Assembly (NCBI GenBank): GCA_963798745.1
Contig: CAWCUF010000002.1
Location: 248,001-312,000, forward strand
DNA from: Prado023 sp963798745
GTDB taxonomy: Bacteria; Actinomycetota; Actinomycetes; S36-B12; CAIYMF01
Length of the DNA stretch: 64,000 bases
Direction of reading: 5' to 3'
Position numbers and translations under genes: made by a program. Within the stretch, counting starts at the first letter, position 1; every line of letters starts with the position of its first letter. Below the pieces are notes generated by a model that searched no databases, had not been told where the DNA came from, and was given only the letters and a program-made list of their open reading frames with translations. This document shows positions 9,952 through 18,242 of this stretch, piece by piece.

Positions 9952-10884
9952 ATGGATCCGGTGGACGCGGCGAACCTGAACTTCGACGAGACGACGTTGA
10001 CCATCCTCAACGTGCTGATCGGGCTGATCATGTTCGGGGTCGCCCTCGACGTTCGGGTGGCGGACTTCCGCCGGATCCTGCGCGACCCTCGGGGCCCTGC
10101 GATCGGGCTGGTGGCTCAGTTCCTGCTGTTCCCCGCGCTCACCTTCCTCCTGGTCGGGTTCCTCGATCCGGCGCCCTCGGTGGCCCTGGGGATGATCCTG
10201 GTCGCGGCCTGCCCGGGCGGCAATTTCTCGAACTTCCTGACCGTCTACGGCCGGGGCAACGGCGCGCTGAGCGTGAGCATGACGGCCGTCTCCACGCTGC
10301 TGGCCATCGTGATGACCCCGTTCAACCTGCAGTTCTGGGGCTCGCGGACCGACGGGGCCCGCGACATCCTCACCGACGTCTCCCTGGACCCGCTGGACCT
10401 GATGATCACCATCGTGCTGATCCTGGGCGTCCCACTGCTGCTCGGGATCCTCACCCGCGCCCGTCGCCCGGGCCTCGCCGATCGGCTGCGCACGCCCATG
10501 CGCTACCTGTCGTTGGGTCTGTTCTTCGCGTTCATCCTCTTCGCGCTGATCGGCAACTGGTCCTACTTCCTGGAGTTCATCGGAGTGTTCGCCGTGGTCG
10601 TGGCCCTGCAGAACGCGGCCGCGTTGACGCTGGGCTACTTCTCGGCCGCAGCCTTCCGGGTGCCCGAGTACGACCGGCGCGCCATCGCGATCGAGGTCGG
10701 CATCCAGAACTCGGCCCTGGCCCTGGTCATCGTGTTCACGTTCTTCGACGGCCTGGGGGGCATGGCCGTGATCGCGGCGTGGTGGGGGGTCTGGCACCTG
10801 ATCTCCGGGCTCACGCTGGGCACGTTCTGGTCGCGCCGGCCCCCGGCGGTCCCGCAGCTGGCCGACGCCGGGGCCTCGGTGTGA
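9952..10884 (+). CDS. Bile acid:sodium symporter (BASS) family transporter
   Basis: A 310-aa polytopic membrane protein with about nine to ten hydrophobic segments. It carries the BASS signature region (AACPGGNFSNFLTVYGRGN near residue 85) and the second cross-over region (VGIQNSALALV near residue 245). Members carry organic anions such as pantoate, pyruvate or sulfated compounds together with Na+; the substrate here is unknown. The ATG at 9952 follows GAGGA. The stop overlaps the following SDR gene (GTGA), so the two are probably co-translated. Confidence 0.9.
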   Translation: MDPVDAANLNFDETTLTILNVLIGLIMFGVALDVRVADFRRILRDPRGPAIGLVAQFLLFPALTFLLVGFLDPAPSVALGMILVAACPGGNFSNFLTVYGRGNGALSVSMTAVSTLLAIVMTPFNLQFWGSRTDGARDILTDVSLDPLDLMITIVLILGVPLLLGILTRARRPGLADRLRTPMRYLSLGLFFAFILFALIGNWSYFLEFIGVFAVVVALQNAAALTLGYFSAAAFRVPEYDRRAIAIEVGIQNSALALVIVFTFFDGLGGMAVIAAWWGVWHLISGLTLGTFWSRRPPAVPQLADAGASV

Positions 10885-11657
10885 ATCGCGGGTCGGCCTC
10901 GATCGCCGAGCTGCGTGGGGCGCGGGTGCTGGTCACCGGTGCGGCCGGCGGGATCGGGGCACAGACCTGCGCACAGCTGCGCCGGGTCGGTGCGCAGGTG
11001 ATCGCCGCGGATCTGGACGTGGACCGAATCGGGCCCGAGGCGGATCAGCGCCTGCCGCTCGACGTCACCGACGACGTCGCGGTGGAGTCGGTTATCGGCG
11101 GCCTGGGCGCCCTCGACGCGCTGGTGCTCAGCCATGGGGTCACCTCGCTGGGGCCGGCGGTGGACACCCCGATGAGCGCGGTGGACCGGGTGCTGGGGGT
11201 GAACCTGCGCGCGACGATCGCGGTGACGCAGGCCGCCCTGCCGGGGCTGATCGAGCGGCGCGGGCGGATCGCGGTGCTCAGCTCGGTGTCCGGGTTCGCC
11301 CCCCTGGTGCACCGCACCGCGTACTCGGCATCCAAGCACGGCCTGCACGGCTACTTCGACAGCCTGCGCGCGGAACTGGTCGAGACCGGGGTCTCGGTCA
11401 CGATCGTGGCACCCTCGTTCGTGGCCACCGGGATCGAGGCGCGGGCTGCCTTCCGGGCCGGCGGCCCGGCGGGGGACTGGTCGACCACCGGAGAGGTCCT
11501 CTCCGCCGCCGAGGTGGCCCAAGCCCTGCTCGTGGGGATGGCCCGTCGGCGGTCCCTCGTGCTGCCCTCGCGCACCGCTCGGGCTGCCCATGTGCTCTCG
11601 CGGTTCGCCCCGGGCGCCTACGCGCGGACCATGCGGCGCAGGGTGCTGCACTCCTAG
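10881..11657 (+). CDS. Short-chain dehydrogenase/reductase
   Basis: A 258-aa classical SDR: cofactor motif TGAAGGIG near residue 20, LSHGV in place of NNAG, catalytic Ser in LSSVSGF and YSASK with the catalytic Tyr and Lys. It starts at a GTG overlapping the BASS stop. The stop codon is palindromically shared with the convergent idi gene: the CTAG at 11654-11657 supplies TAG on both strands. The substrate is unknown. Confidence 0.88.
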   Translation: MNRGSASIAELRGARVLVTGAAGGIGAQTCAQLRRVGAQVIAADLDVDRIGPEADQRLPLDVTDDVAVESVIGGLGALDALVLSHGVTSLGPAVDTPMSAVDRVLGVNLRATIAVTQAALPGLIERRGRIAVLSSVSGFAPLVHRTAYSASKHGLHGYFDSLRAELVETGVSVTIVAPSFVATGIEARAAFRAGGPAGDWSTTGEVLSAAEVAQALLVGMARRRSLVLPSRTARAAHVLSRFAPGAYARTMRRRVLHS

Positions 11658-12214
11658 CGGGCGCTCACCAGCGCGTGCTGGGCGAGCCGGGGGAGGTCCA
11701 GCTGCGCGATCTGGGCCACGCTCCACGGGCTGAGCAGCCAGGGGCTGTGGGCTGCCGCCTGGGCCAGGGCGCTCGGGTCGGCCCAGGTGTGCTCCATGAT
11801 CTCGGCTGGATCCGGGTCCAGGGCGCCGTCGAGGACGGCCACGTACACCGGGCAGACCTCGTTCTCCCGGATGCCGCTGGCGTCGATGGCCTCATAGCGG
11901 AAGTCGGGCAGCACCGGGTGCAGCTCGACGATCCGCGCGCCGAGCTCCTGTCCGACGCGCCGGGTGATGGCCGCCGTCATCGACTCGCCGGGCTGTGGGT
12001 GGCCGCAGCAGGCGTTGGTCCACACCCCGGGCCAGGTCTTCTTGGCAAGCGCGCGGCGGGTCATCAGGATCTGCTCGTCGGCGTTGACCAGGTAGCACGA
12101 GAACGCCAGGTGCAGAGGGGTGTGCGCGCCGTGCACGGTCAGCCGCTCGGCGGTCCCGCAGGGCTGACCGTCGTGGTCGAGCAGGACGACGAGGTCCTCG
12201 AGGAGGGGGGCCAT
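11654..12214 (-). CDS. idi: Isopentenyl-diphosphate delta-isomerase, type 1
   Basis: A 186-aa Nudix-fold enzyme that interconverts IPP and DMAPP. The catalytic Cys is in TNACCGHP near residue 65 and the metal/acid-base Glu region is RENEVCPVYV near residue 115. AGGA lies about eight bases before the ATG at 12214; a longer GTG start would add about 18 residues that look non-coding. It is divergent from crtI, 86 bp apart, which fits supply of C5 units to carotenoid synthesis. Confidence 0.93.
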   Translation of the reverse strand: MAPLLEDLVVLLDHDGQPCGTAERLTVHGAHTPLHLAFSCYLVNADEQILMTRRALAKKTWPGVWTNACCGHPQPGESMTAAITRRVGQELGARIVELHPVLPDFRYEAIDASGIRENEVCPVYVAVLDGALDPDPAEIMEHTWADPSALAQAAAHSPWLLSPWSVAQIAQLDLPRLAQHALVSAR

Positions 12215-12300
12215 GGACTCATCCTGCGGTGAGTTGGCCGACCTCGCATCCCGTGGCCGGTGAACCACCGAGCGGGCGAGGTGCTCGGATCGCCCCTACA

Positions 12301-13908
12301 GTGACGCGGGTGCGCGTCGTCGTGGTGGGCAGTGGGTTCGGAGGCCTGGCCGCCGGGATCCGGCTGGCTGCGGCGGGTCACGACGTCACGCTGCTCGACA
12401 AGCGTGACCAGCTCGGTGGTCGTGCCTACCAGTACGAGCGCGACGGCTACCGCTTCGACGGTGGGCCGACGGTCCTGACCGCGCCGTTCATGTTCGCCGA
12501 GCTGTTCGAACTGGCCGGGGAACAACTGGCCGATCATGTCGAGCTGGTCGCCCTCGATCCGTTCTACCGCACGTTCGACGCAGACGGCCGGCCGTTCGAC
12601 TACCACGCGGACCCCGCGGCGATGGCCGCCGAGGTCAGTGCCCGCAGCCCGGGGGATGCGGCGGGATTCGCGCGCCTGGGTCAGCGGATCAGTGCCATCT
12701 TCGACGCGTTCTACCCCTACACCGAGCGGCCGATGATGCAGCCCCAGATCATGATGGCGATGCTGCCCTACCTGGTCCAGCACCGGGCGATGCTCGACGT
12801 GAAGCGCCAGGTCAGCTCGTTCGTGCGTGACCCGTTCCTGCGTCAGGCGCTGTCGTTCCATCCGCTGCTCATCGGTGGTGACCCGGGCCGCACCCCGGCG
12901 CTGTACAGCCTTATCGTGGAGTTCGAGCGGCGCTGGGGCGTGCACTACGCCATCGGCGGGACCGGTGCGCTGGTGGCCGCCCTCGGCGGGCTGTTCGAGC
13001 GCCTCGGTGGGCAGATCGTGCTCGGCGCCGACGTGCGTCGGGTGCTGGTCCGCGACGGGCAGGCGGTCGGGGTGGAGCTGGCCGACGCGAGCACGCTGCC
13101 GGCCGATGTCGTGGTCTCCAACGCCGACCCCGGATTCACCTACGACGTGCTGTTGGCGCACGAGCGCCGGGCCGCCCCCGCACGCGCCCGGCTGCGCCAG
13201 GCCCGACCGAGCATGTCACTGCACGTGCTCTACTTCGGCGCTGACCGCACGTGGCCCGACTCGCCGCTGGCGCACCACACGATGCTGTTCCCGAGCAACG
13301 AGCGGGTCGCGATGCGCCGGGTGTTCGGGGGTCGGGGTCCGTGGCGCGGGGCCGGCGCCCGGGTGCGGAGCGCGGCGGCCGAGGGGCGCGCCCCGCTGAC
13401 GGCCGCGGACATGTTCCTCTACGTGCACGTGCCCACGCGTACCGATCCCAGTGTGGCGCCGCCCGGGTGCGAGTCCCTGTACGTGCTGGTGGCCACACCG
13501 GCCGCTGCGCAGCCGAGCGCCGATCCGGCCGCCGAACTGGCCCAGGTACGGGCCGCGGTGCTCGAAGTGCTCGACGAGCGCTACCTGCCGGGGCTGCCCG
13601 AGCACCTGGTCACCGAGCATGCGATCGGGCCTGCGCACTTCCGTGACCTGCTGAACTCGCCGCACGGGGCAGCGTTCGCCCTGCAGCCCACGCTGTTCCA
13701 GTCCGGATGGTTCCGGCCGCACAACCGGTCGCGGTCGGTGCGTGGTCTCTATCTGGTCGGGGCTGGGACGCACCCGGGTGCGGGGGTGCCCGCGGTGCTG
13801 GCCTCGGGCAAGATCGCCGCGGAGTTGATCGTCGGCGACCTCGCCTCAGGGCGGGTACGCGTGTCGCGGGCCGAGCGCCCAGCGCCACGGACAGCGGCGC
13901 CGCGATGA
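12301..13908 (+). CDS. crtI: Phytoene desaturase / CrtI-type carotenoid dehydrogenase
   Basis: A 535-aa FAD-dependent enzyme. The N-terminal Rossmann motif VVVVGSGFGGLAAGIRLA is followed by GGRAYQYERDGYRFDGGPTV, and the C-terminal FAD motif is LVGAGTHPGAGVPAVLASGK, together diagnostic of the CrtI family. It removes hydrogens from phytoene-type polyenes at the membrane. The start is a GTG at 12301, with a second GTG nine bases on. The stop overlaps the next gene (ATGA). No phytoene synthase or GGPP synthase is in the window. Other family roles (CrtN, CrtO, CrtD) cannot be excluded. Confidence 0.88.
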   Translation: MTRVRVVVVGSGFGGLAAGIRLAAAGHDVTLLDKRDQLGGRAYQYERDGYRFDGGPTVLTAPFMFAELFELAGEQLADHVELVALDPFYRTFDADGRPFDYHADPAAMAAEVSARSPGDAAGFARLGQRISAIFDAFYPYTERPMMQPQIMMAMLPYLVQHRAMLDVKRQVSSFVRDPFLRQALSFHPLLIGGDPGRTPALYSLIVEFERRWGVHYAIGGTGALVAALGGLFERLGGQIVLGADVRRVLVRDGQAVGVELADASTLPADVVVSNADPGFTYDVLLAHERRAAPARARLRQARPSMSLHVLYFGADRTWPDSPLAHHTMLFPSNERVAMRRVFGGRGPWRGAGARVRSAAAEGRAPLTAADMFLYVHVPTRTDPSVAPPGCESLYVLVATPAAAQPSADPAAELAQVRAAVLEVLDERYLPGLPEHLVTEHAIGPAHFRDLLNSPHGAAFALQPTLFQSGWFRPHNRSRSVRGLYLVGAGTHPGAGVPAVLASGKIAAELIVGDLASGRVRVSRAERPAPRTAAPR

Positions 13909-15356
13909 CGGTGCCCAGCTACGCCGTGCACGGGTTCGGCACCAGCCCGGAGGTGGCCCTCGATGATGTGCCGGTTCGCGGCGAGCTGCCGTCGTGGTTG
14001 GCCGGGTCGCTGATCCGCAACGGGCCGGGCACCTTCCAGGTGGGCCGGCGTCGCTATCGGCACTGGTTCGATGGTCTGGCCATGCTGCACCGGTTCGCCA
14101 TCAACCAGGGGCGGGTGTCCTACGCCAACCGGTTCCTGGAGACCCGCGCCTATGCCGCAGCCCGCGACGAGGGTCGGATCGCGTTCCCGGAGTTCGCCAC
14201 CGATCCATGCCGGTCGCTGTTCGCCCGCGCCATGAGCGTGTTCGATCCGCAGGTGACCGACAGTGCCAAGGTCAACATCGCCCGGATCGCCGAGAAGTAC
14301 GTGGCGCTGGCTGAGACCCCGATCCAGGTCGAGTTCGACCCGCAGACCCTGCGCACTGTGGGCGTGCGCGGGTGGGACACCTCGACGTTCGCCCGGATGA
14401 CGACCGTGCATCCGCACCTGGACGTGGACCGGCACGAGGCGATCAACCTGGTCACGCGATTCGGGGCCGCCAGCTCCTATGTGCTGCGTCGGGTTGACAC
14501 CAGTGACCCGAGCCAGGCCCACACCGCGACGCTTGCCACCAGGCGGGTGCGCGAACCCGCGTACATCCACTCGTTCGGGATGTCGCAGCGCCACGTGGTC
14601 ATTGCCGAGTTCCCCCTGGTGGTCAACCCGATGGCGCTGCTGTTCTGGCTCAAGCCCTACATCGAGAACTTCAGGTGGCGCCCCGAGCGGGGCACCCGGT
14701 TCCATGTGTTCGACCGTGCGACCGGCGCACACGTACGGTCGGTGCGGGCCGAGGCGTTCTTCGCCTTCCACCACGTCAACGCCTTCGAGGTCGACGGCGA
14801 GCTGGTCGTGGACCTGGTGGCCTATGACGATGCCGCGGTGATCGAGTCGTTCTACCTGCATCGGCTCGAGGATCCCGACGGGCAGATCCCCCCAGGGACG
14901 CTTCGCCGGTACCGGATCCCGCTGGCCGGGTCACGCCGGTCGGATCCTGTGCGTGGCGAGTTGCTCTCCCCGACGCCGATCGAGCTGCCGAGCCTGGACT
15001 ATGCGCGGATGAACACCAGTCCCGAGCACCGCTACGTCTACGGCGTGGGTCTGAGCGGTGAGCGTGGGTTCTACGACCAGTTGGTGAAGGTGGACGTGGC
15101 CCAGGGCAGCACGCGCACCTGGTCGCAGCCCGGCTGCTATCCCGGCGAGGGGGTGTTCGTCGGGCGCCCCGGCCGCGAGGCCGAGGACGACGGAGTGCTG
15201 CTGTCGGTCGTGCTCGACTCCCAGCGCGGGATCTCGTTCCTCCTGGTGTTGGACGCCGCGTCATTGGCGGAACTGGCTCGTGCCGAACTGCCACATCCGG
15301 TCCTGTTCGGCTACCACGGTCAGTTCTTCGACGACCTGGTCGGTCCGGCTGACTGA
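13905..15356 (+). CDS. Carotenoid cleavage oxygenase (RPE65/lignostilbene dioxygenase family)
   Basis: A 483-aa non-heme iron oxygenase that cleaves double bases-bearing polyene chains, i.e. carotenoid C=C bonds. The candidate iron-binding histidines lie in TVHPHLD, AYIHSFGMS, FHHVNAFE and the C-terminal LFGYHGQF. The N-terminal LIRNGPGTFQVG and RHWFDGLAML motifs are typical. The ATG at 13905 overlaps the crtI stop by four bases, so desaturation and cleavage are co-expressed. The product could be an apocarotenoid or a retinal-like aldehyde; no rhodopsin gene is in view. Confidence 0.88.
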   Translation: MTVPSYAVHGFGTSPEVALDDVPVRGELPSWLAGSLIRNGPGTFQVGRRRYRHWFDGLAMLHRFAINQGRVSYANRFLETRAYAAARDEGRIAFPEFATDPCRSLFARAMSVFDPQVTDSAKVNIARIAEKYVALAETPIQVEFDPQTLRTVGVRGWDTSTFARMTTVHPHLDVDRHEAINLVTRFGAASSYVLRRVDTSDPSQAHTATLATRRVREPAYIHSFGMSQRHVVIAEFPLVVNPMALLFWLKPYIENFRWRPERGTRFHVFDRATGAHVRSVRAEAFFAFHHVNAFEVDGELVVDLVAYDDAAVIESFYLHRLEDPDGQIPPGTLRRYRIPLAGSRRSDPVRGELLSPTPIELPSLDYARMNTSPEHRYVYGVGLSGERGFYDQLVKVDVAQGSTRTWSQPGCYPGEGVFVGRPGREAEDDGVLLSVVLDSQRGISFLLVLDAASLAELARAELPHPVLFGYHGQFFDDLVGPAD

Positions 15357-15395
15357 GCGCCCCGTCCGGCGTGGTGGTCGCTGTCCAGCCAGCGA

Positions 15396-15827
15396 TCAGG
15401 CAGCCCGGTGGCGGTCCTCGATCGGGATCGAGCCGTCGGTGGTGATCAGGTGCACCCCGAGGAACTCCACCTCACCGGCGAAGGACTGCTCCAGCACCGC
15501 GCGCCACGTCTGGTCGCGCGTGGTGACCCGAAGTCGATCGCGGCGTGCCAGGGCACACAGCACGCTCGCCCGAGGATTGCCCTGGGAGATGGTCCGGGCC
15601 ATCCGCCCGAGGACCTCCAGGTAGTCCGCTGGTGGTGCGTCATCGAGGGCCTCGATGAGGAGCGGTTGCACCGGCCGGTGCAACTCGTCGCAGATCAGGA
15701 TCAACAGTGACCCACTGGCGCGTGCGCGTTGGTCCACGAAGAGGTCCAGGACGTTGGCGATGTGCGCGGGGTCGGCGAGGGGAATCGTGGGCCACTGGGG
15801 CGGCAGTTCGTCGTAGTTCATGGCCAT
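15396..15827 (-). CDS. Conserved hypothetical protein, about 143 aa
   Basis: The protein starts MAMNYDELPPQWP (a second ATG six bases on). The middle is a predicted beta/alpha region (GSLLILICDELHRP), and it ends with GVHLITTDGSIPIED. A tail of the form GVHL-TDDG occurs in an uncharacterised actinobacterial family, but I cannot name it with confidence. No signal peptide or membrane segment was seen. It converges with the carotenoid oxygenase gene, 39 bp apart. Confidence 0.6.
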   Translation of the reverse strand: MAMNYDELPPQWPTIPLADPAHIANVLDLFVDQRARASGSLLILICDELHRPVQPLLIEALDDAPPADYLEVLGRMARTISQGNPRASVLCALARRDRLRVTTRDQTWRAVLEQSFAGEVEFLGVHLITTDGSIPIEDRHRAA

Positions 15828-15987
15828 AGCCTGCTCGGCGATCAGGGCTGGACCAAGGGGTCTGCGGCAATCTGTGGACAACCGCGCTGGGAGCGCGGGC
15901 AGGAGGCGAGGCATGAGGCACGAGGTGCGAGGCGCGGGGTACGAGGCGCGCGGCGCGAGGCCGGGGCCCGGAGCCGGGGTGAGGGGG

Positions 15988-16185
15988 CTACGGGTGCTCG
16001 GGCTGGTGCTCGCGCTCATCCGCGGACTCGTCCTGGGCCATTGCCGCGGCTGCGCGATCGTGCAGCCGCGCTCGAACCTCGTCGGGGGAGTAGGCGTTGC
16101 GCGCGCGCTCGTCGCGGGCCACGACCGCCCCGGTGGCCGCCACTCCGGCCAATCCGGCCAGTCCGACCCACTTCCACCACTGCAT
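15988..16185 (-). CDS. Small single-pass membrane protein, 65 aa
   Basis: The N-terminal hydrophobic helix WVGLAGLAGVAATGAVVA is followed by a charged tail RDERARNAYSPDEVRARLHD. Small proteins of this build are common in actinobacteria and have no known role. The ATG at 16185 is 19 bp from the divergent start of the next gene, so any promoters would overlap. The 160 bp downstream, up to the neighbouring hypothetical gene, hold nothing recognisable. Confidence 0.6.
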   Translation of the reverse strand: MQWWKWVGLAGLAGVAATGAVVARDERARNAYSPDEVRARLHDRAAAAMAQDESADEREHQPEHP

Positions 16186-16204
16186 GGCCGTACCGTATCG
16201 CTGC

Positions 16205-17017
16205 GTGAGCCCTGTGAGTCTGACGCTGGACGATGCGCTGGCCCACACCCGCACAGGTGACGTGTGGCTGTTCCGGGGGCGCAGCGCGGCGGACACCGCC
16301 ATCCGGGTGGCGACCAATGCCCCGGTCAATCACGTGGGCATGGCGGTGGTGATCGATGACCTGCCACCGCTGATGTGGCACGCCGAACTCGGCCGCTCCA
16401 TGGAGGACGTGTGGACCGGCACGCACCACCGTGGGGTGCAGTTGCACAACCTGCACGAGGCCGTGCGCACGTGGCACGACAAGTACGACCAGCGGGTGTG
16501 GCTGCGCCAGCTCGACGCGGTGATCACCCCGGAGATGGAGAACGCTGCGCTGAAGACCATTGCGCGCCTGGATGGGACGCCGTTCCCGAGCGCCCCCCGG
16601 CTGGCTGGACGGTGGGTCCGGGGGCGTGCGCGCAGCAGGGCCTCGCTGGAGACGTTGTTCTGTGCGGAGGTCGTGGCGAGCACGTACGCCCAGATGGGCC
16701 TCCTGGATACGTCGGCGCACCCGGAGAACTGGTTCGACCCGGGGCGGTTCTGGAGCGGTGACTCGCTGGCCCTGCTGGGTGGTGCCGAGTTGGGAGGGGA
16801 GATCAGCGTGCAGATCCCGCCGTTGGCGCAGGAGGTGGTGGGGTCCCGGGAGGCTGGGTCCGCTGAGGTGAACGGCCCACAGGCGGTGGGTGCGCAACGA
16901 CGTCGTGCCGCTGCCCGCACCTGGTGGACGCAGAACAGCGATCGGGTGGCGGACCTCCGGCTGACCGATCGGCTGCGGGGTGCGGCGCGGGTTGGCCGGT
17001 CGAGTCCCGAGTCCTGA
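16205..17017 (+). CDS. Papain-like cysteine hydrolase of the YiiX/NlpC-P60 permuted type
   Basis: A 270-aa protein. The His-bearing N-terminal part GDVWLFRG...NHVGMAVV and the Cys-bearing LFCAEVVASTYAQMGLL fit the circularly permuted NlpC/P60 (YiiX/YebB) superfamily, in which the His motif comes before the Cys motif. Members act on lipids or peptidoglycan-type amides. The C-terminal roughly 60 residues are basic and probably disordered. GTG starts at 16205 and 16214 are both possible. No signal peptide is visible, so it may act in the cytoplasm or at the membrane face. Confidence 0.75.
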   Translation: MSPVSLTLDDALAHTRTGDVWLFRGRSAADTAIRVATNAPVNHVGMAVVIDDLPPLMWHAELGRSMEDVWTGTHHRGVQLHNLHEAVRTWHDKYDQRVWLRQLDAVITPEMENAALKTIARLDGTPFPSAPRLAGRWVRGRARSRASLETLFCAEVVASTYAQMGLLDTSAHPENWFDPGRFWSGDSLALLGGAELGGEISVQIPPLAQEVVGSREAGSAEVNGPQAVGAQRRRAAARTWWTQNSDRVADLRLTDRLRGAARVGRSSPES

Positions 17018-17050
17018 CCGGGTCGGCGCTCGTGCGCCGGATCGGCTCGG

Positions 17051-18055
17051 TCAGGGGACCAGCACGAGCTTGCCGAACACCTCGCCGGCCTCGAGCAGGT
17101 CGTGTGCGCGACCCGCCTCGGCCAGCGGGAGCCGCGCGTGCACCACGGGCCGCAGCCTCGTGCCCGTGATTGCCGGGTCCTCGTCGGTCGGACCCAGCAG
17201 CGGCCAGGCATGCGCGGCCACCTCGGCGATGATCGAGGCCTTCTCAGCAGGTGGGCGCGCGCGCAGGGTGGTTCCGTGCACGCTGGCCCGCTTGACCAGC
17301 AGCAGGCCGAGGTCCAGCTCAGCCCGCCGACCCTGCTGCATGCCGATCACCACGAGTCGTCCGCCAGTGGCCAGCGCGCGCACGTTGTCGGCCAGGGCGC
17401 CGGCTCCGAGGACGTCGAGGATGACATCGGCGCCATGGCCCGAGGTTGCCTCGGCCAGGCGAGCGGAAACATCGCCGGTGCGGTGATCGATGCCGATCTG
17501 CGCACCGAGCTCGAGGCAGCGCTGCACCCGGTCCGGCCCGCCTGCGGTGGCTGCCACTCGCGCCCCGAGTGCAGTGGCCAGCTGGATGGCCACTGACCCC
17601 ACGCCTCCGCTGCCGCCGTGGATGAGCACCACCTCACCGGCGGTGAGCCGACCGACCATCACCAGGTTCGACCACGCGGTGCACACCGCTTCGGGCAGGC
17701 CGGCAGCGTCGACGAGGTCGAGGTGGTCGGGGACCTTCAGCAGCTGGCCGGCGGGCACGACCACGAGTTCGGCATAGCCGCCACCGTCGAGCAACGCGGC
17801 GACCCGGTCGCCAGCTTGCCAGCCAGTGACGTCGGGGCCCAGGCCGGCGACCACGCCGGAGCACTCCAGGCCCAGGATGTCCGAAGCGCCTGGGGGTGGC
17901 GGGTAATGGCCCTGGCGCTGGAGCAGGTCGGCTCGGTTCACGCCCGCGGCGGCCACCCGGATCACAACCTCCCCCGGCCCGGGCACCGGATCGGGACGCT
18001 GTACTTCGGTCAGGACCTCGGATCCGCCGGGGGCGGTGATGTCGATGGCACGCAT
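17051..18055 (-). CDS. NAD(P)H:quinone oxidoreductase, zinc-independent MDR family
   Basis: A 334-aa medium-chain reductase: N-terminal GroES-like domain (MRAIDITAPGG, AAGVNRADLLQRQG) and Rossmann domain with LIHGGSGGVGSVAIQLA. The catalytic zinc ligands of alcohol dehydrogenases are absent, as in QOR/PIG3-type enzymes that reduce quinones with NADPH. An ATG six bases upstream (18061) is an alternative start. It converges with the papain-like gene, 33 bp apart. Confidence 0.92.
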   Translation of the reverse strand: MRAIDITAPGGSEVLTEVQRPDPVPGPGEVVIRVAAAGVNRADLLQRQGHYPPPPGASDILGLECSGVVAGLGPDVTGWQAGDRVAALLDGGGYAELVVVPAGQLLKVPDHLDLVDAAGLPEAVCTAWSNLVMVGRLTAGEVVLIHGGSGGVGSVAIQLATALGARVAATAGGPDRVQRCLELGAQIGIDHRTGDVSARLAEATSGHGADVILDVLGAGALADNVRALATGGRLVVIGMQQGRRAELDLGLLLVKRASVHGTTLRARPPAEKASIIAEVAAHAWPLLGPTDEDPAITGTRLRPVVHARLPLAEAGRAHDLLEAGEVFGKLVLVP

Positions 18056-18141
18056 GGGCATGAGGGTACGGCGCCCGGCGAACCAACCGCGCGTGCACCG
18101 CAGCCTCGGCAGCACGCACGGTATGCCGGGGCGCCGGCTGC

Positions 18142-18242
18142 TTCACCGTCTCAGCGACTTCACCGTCCCAGCGACTTCACCGCCCGGCTTGCTTCGCAGT
18201 CCCGCTGGTCCACCGCCCGAGCTGCTTCGCCGCCCCAGCTAC
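18142..18242. repeat. Degenerate 17-bp tandem repeat (about six copies)
   Basis: Units begin TTCACCGTCYCAGCGAC and drift to TTCGCCGCCCCAGCTAC. The first two copies (18142-18175) differ at one base. The array fills most of the gap behind the quinone oxidoreductase start and just overlaps the stop of the DUF222/HNH gene. Confidence 0.7.

Noticed and set aside
13905..15356. Blh-type beta-carotene 15,15'-dioxygenase with rhodopsin
   Set aside because: The histidine blocks are those of the RPE65/lignostilbene family, and no rhodopsin gene is present in the window.
18142..18242. CRISPR array
   Set aside because: The units are 17 bp, head to tail, with no spacers and no cas genes.
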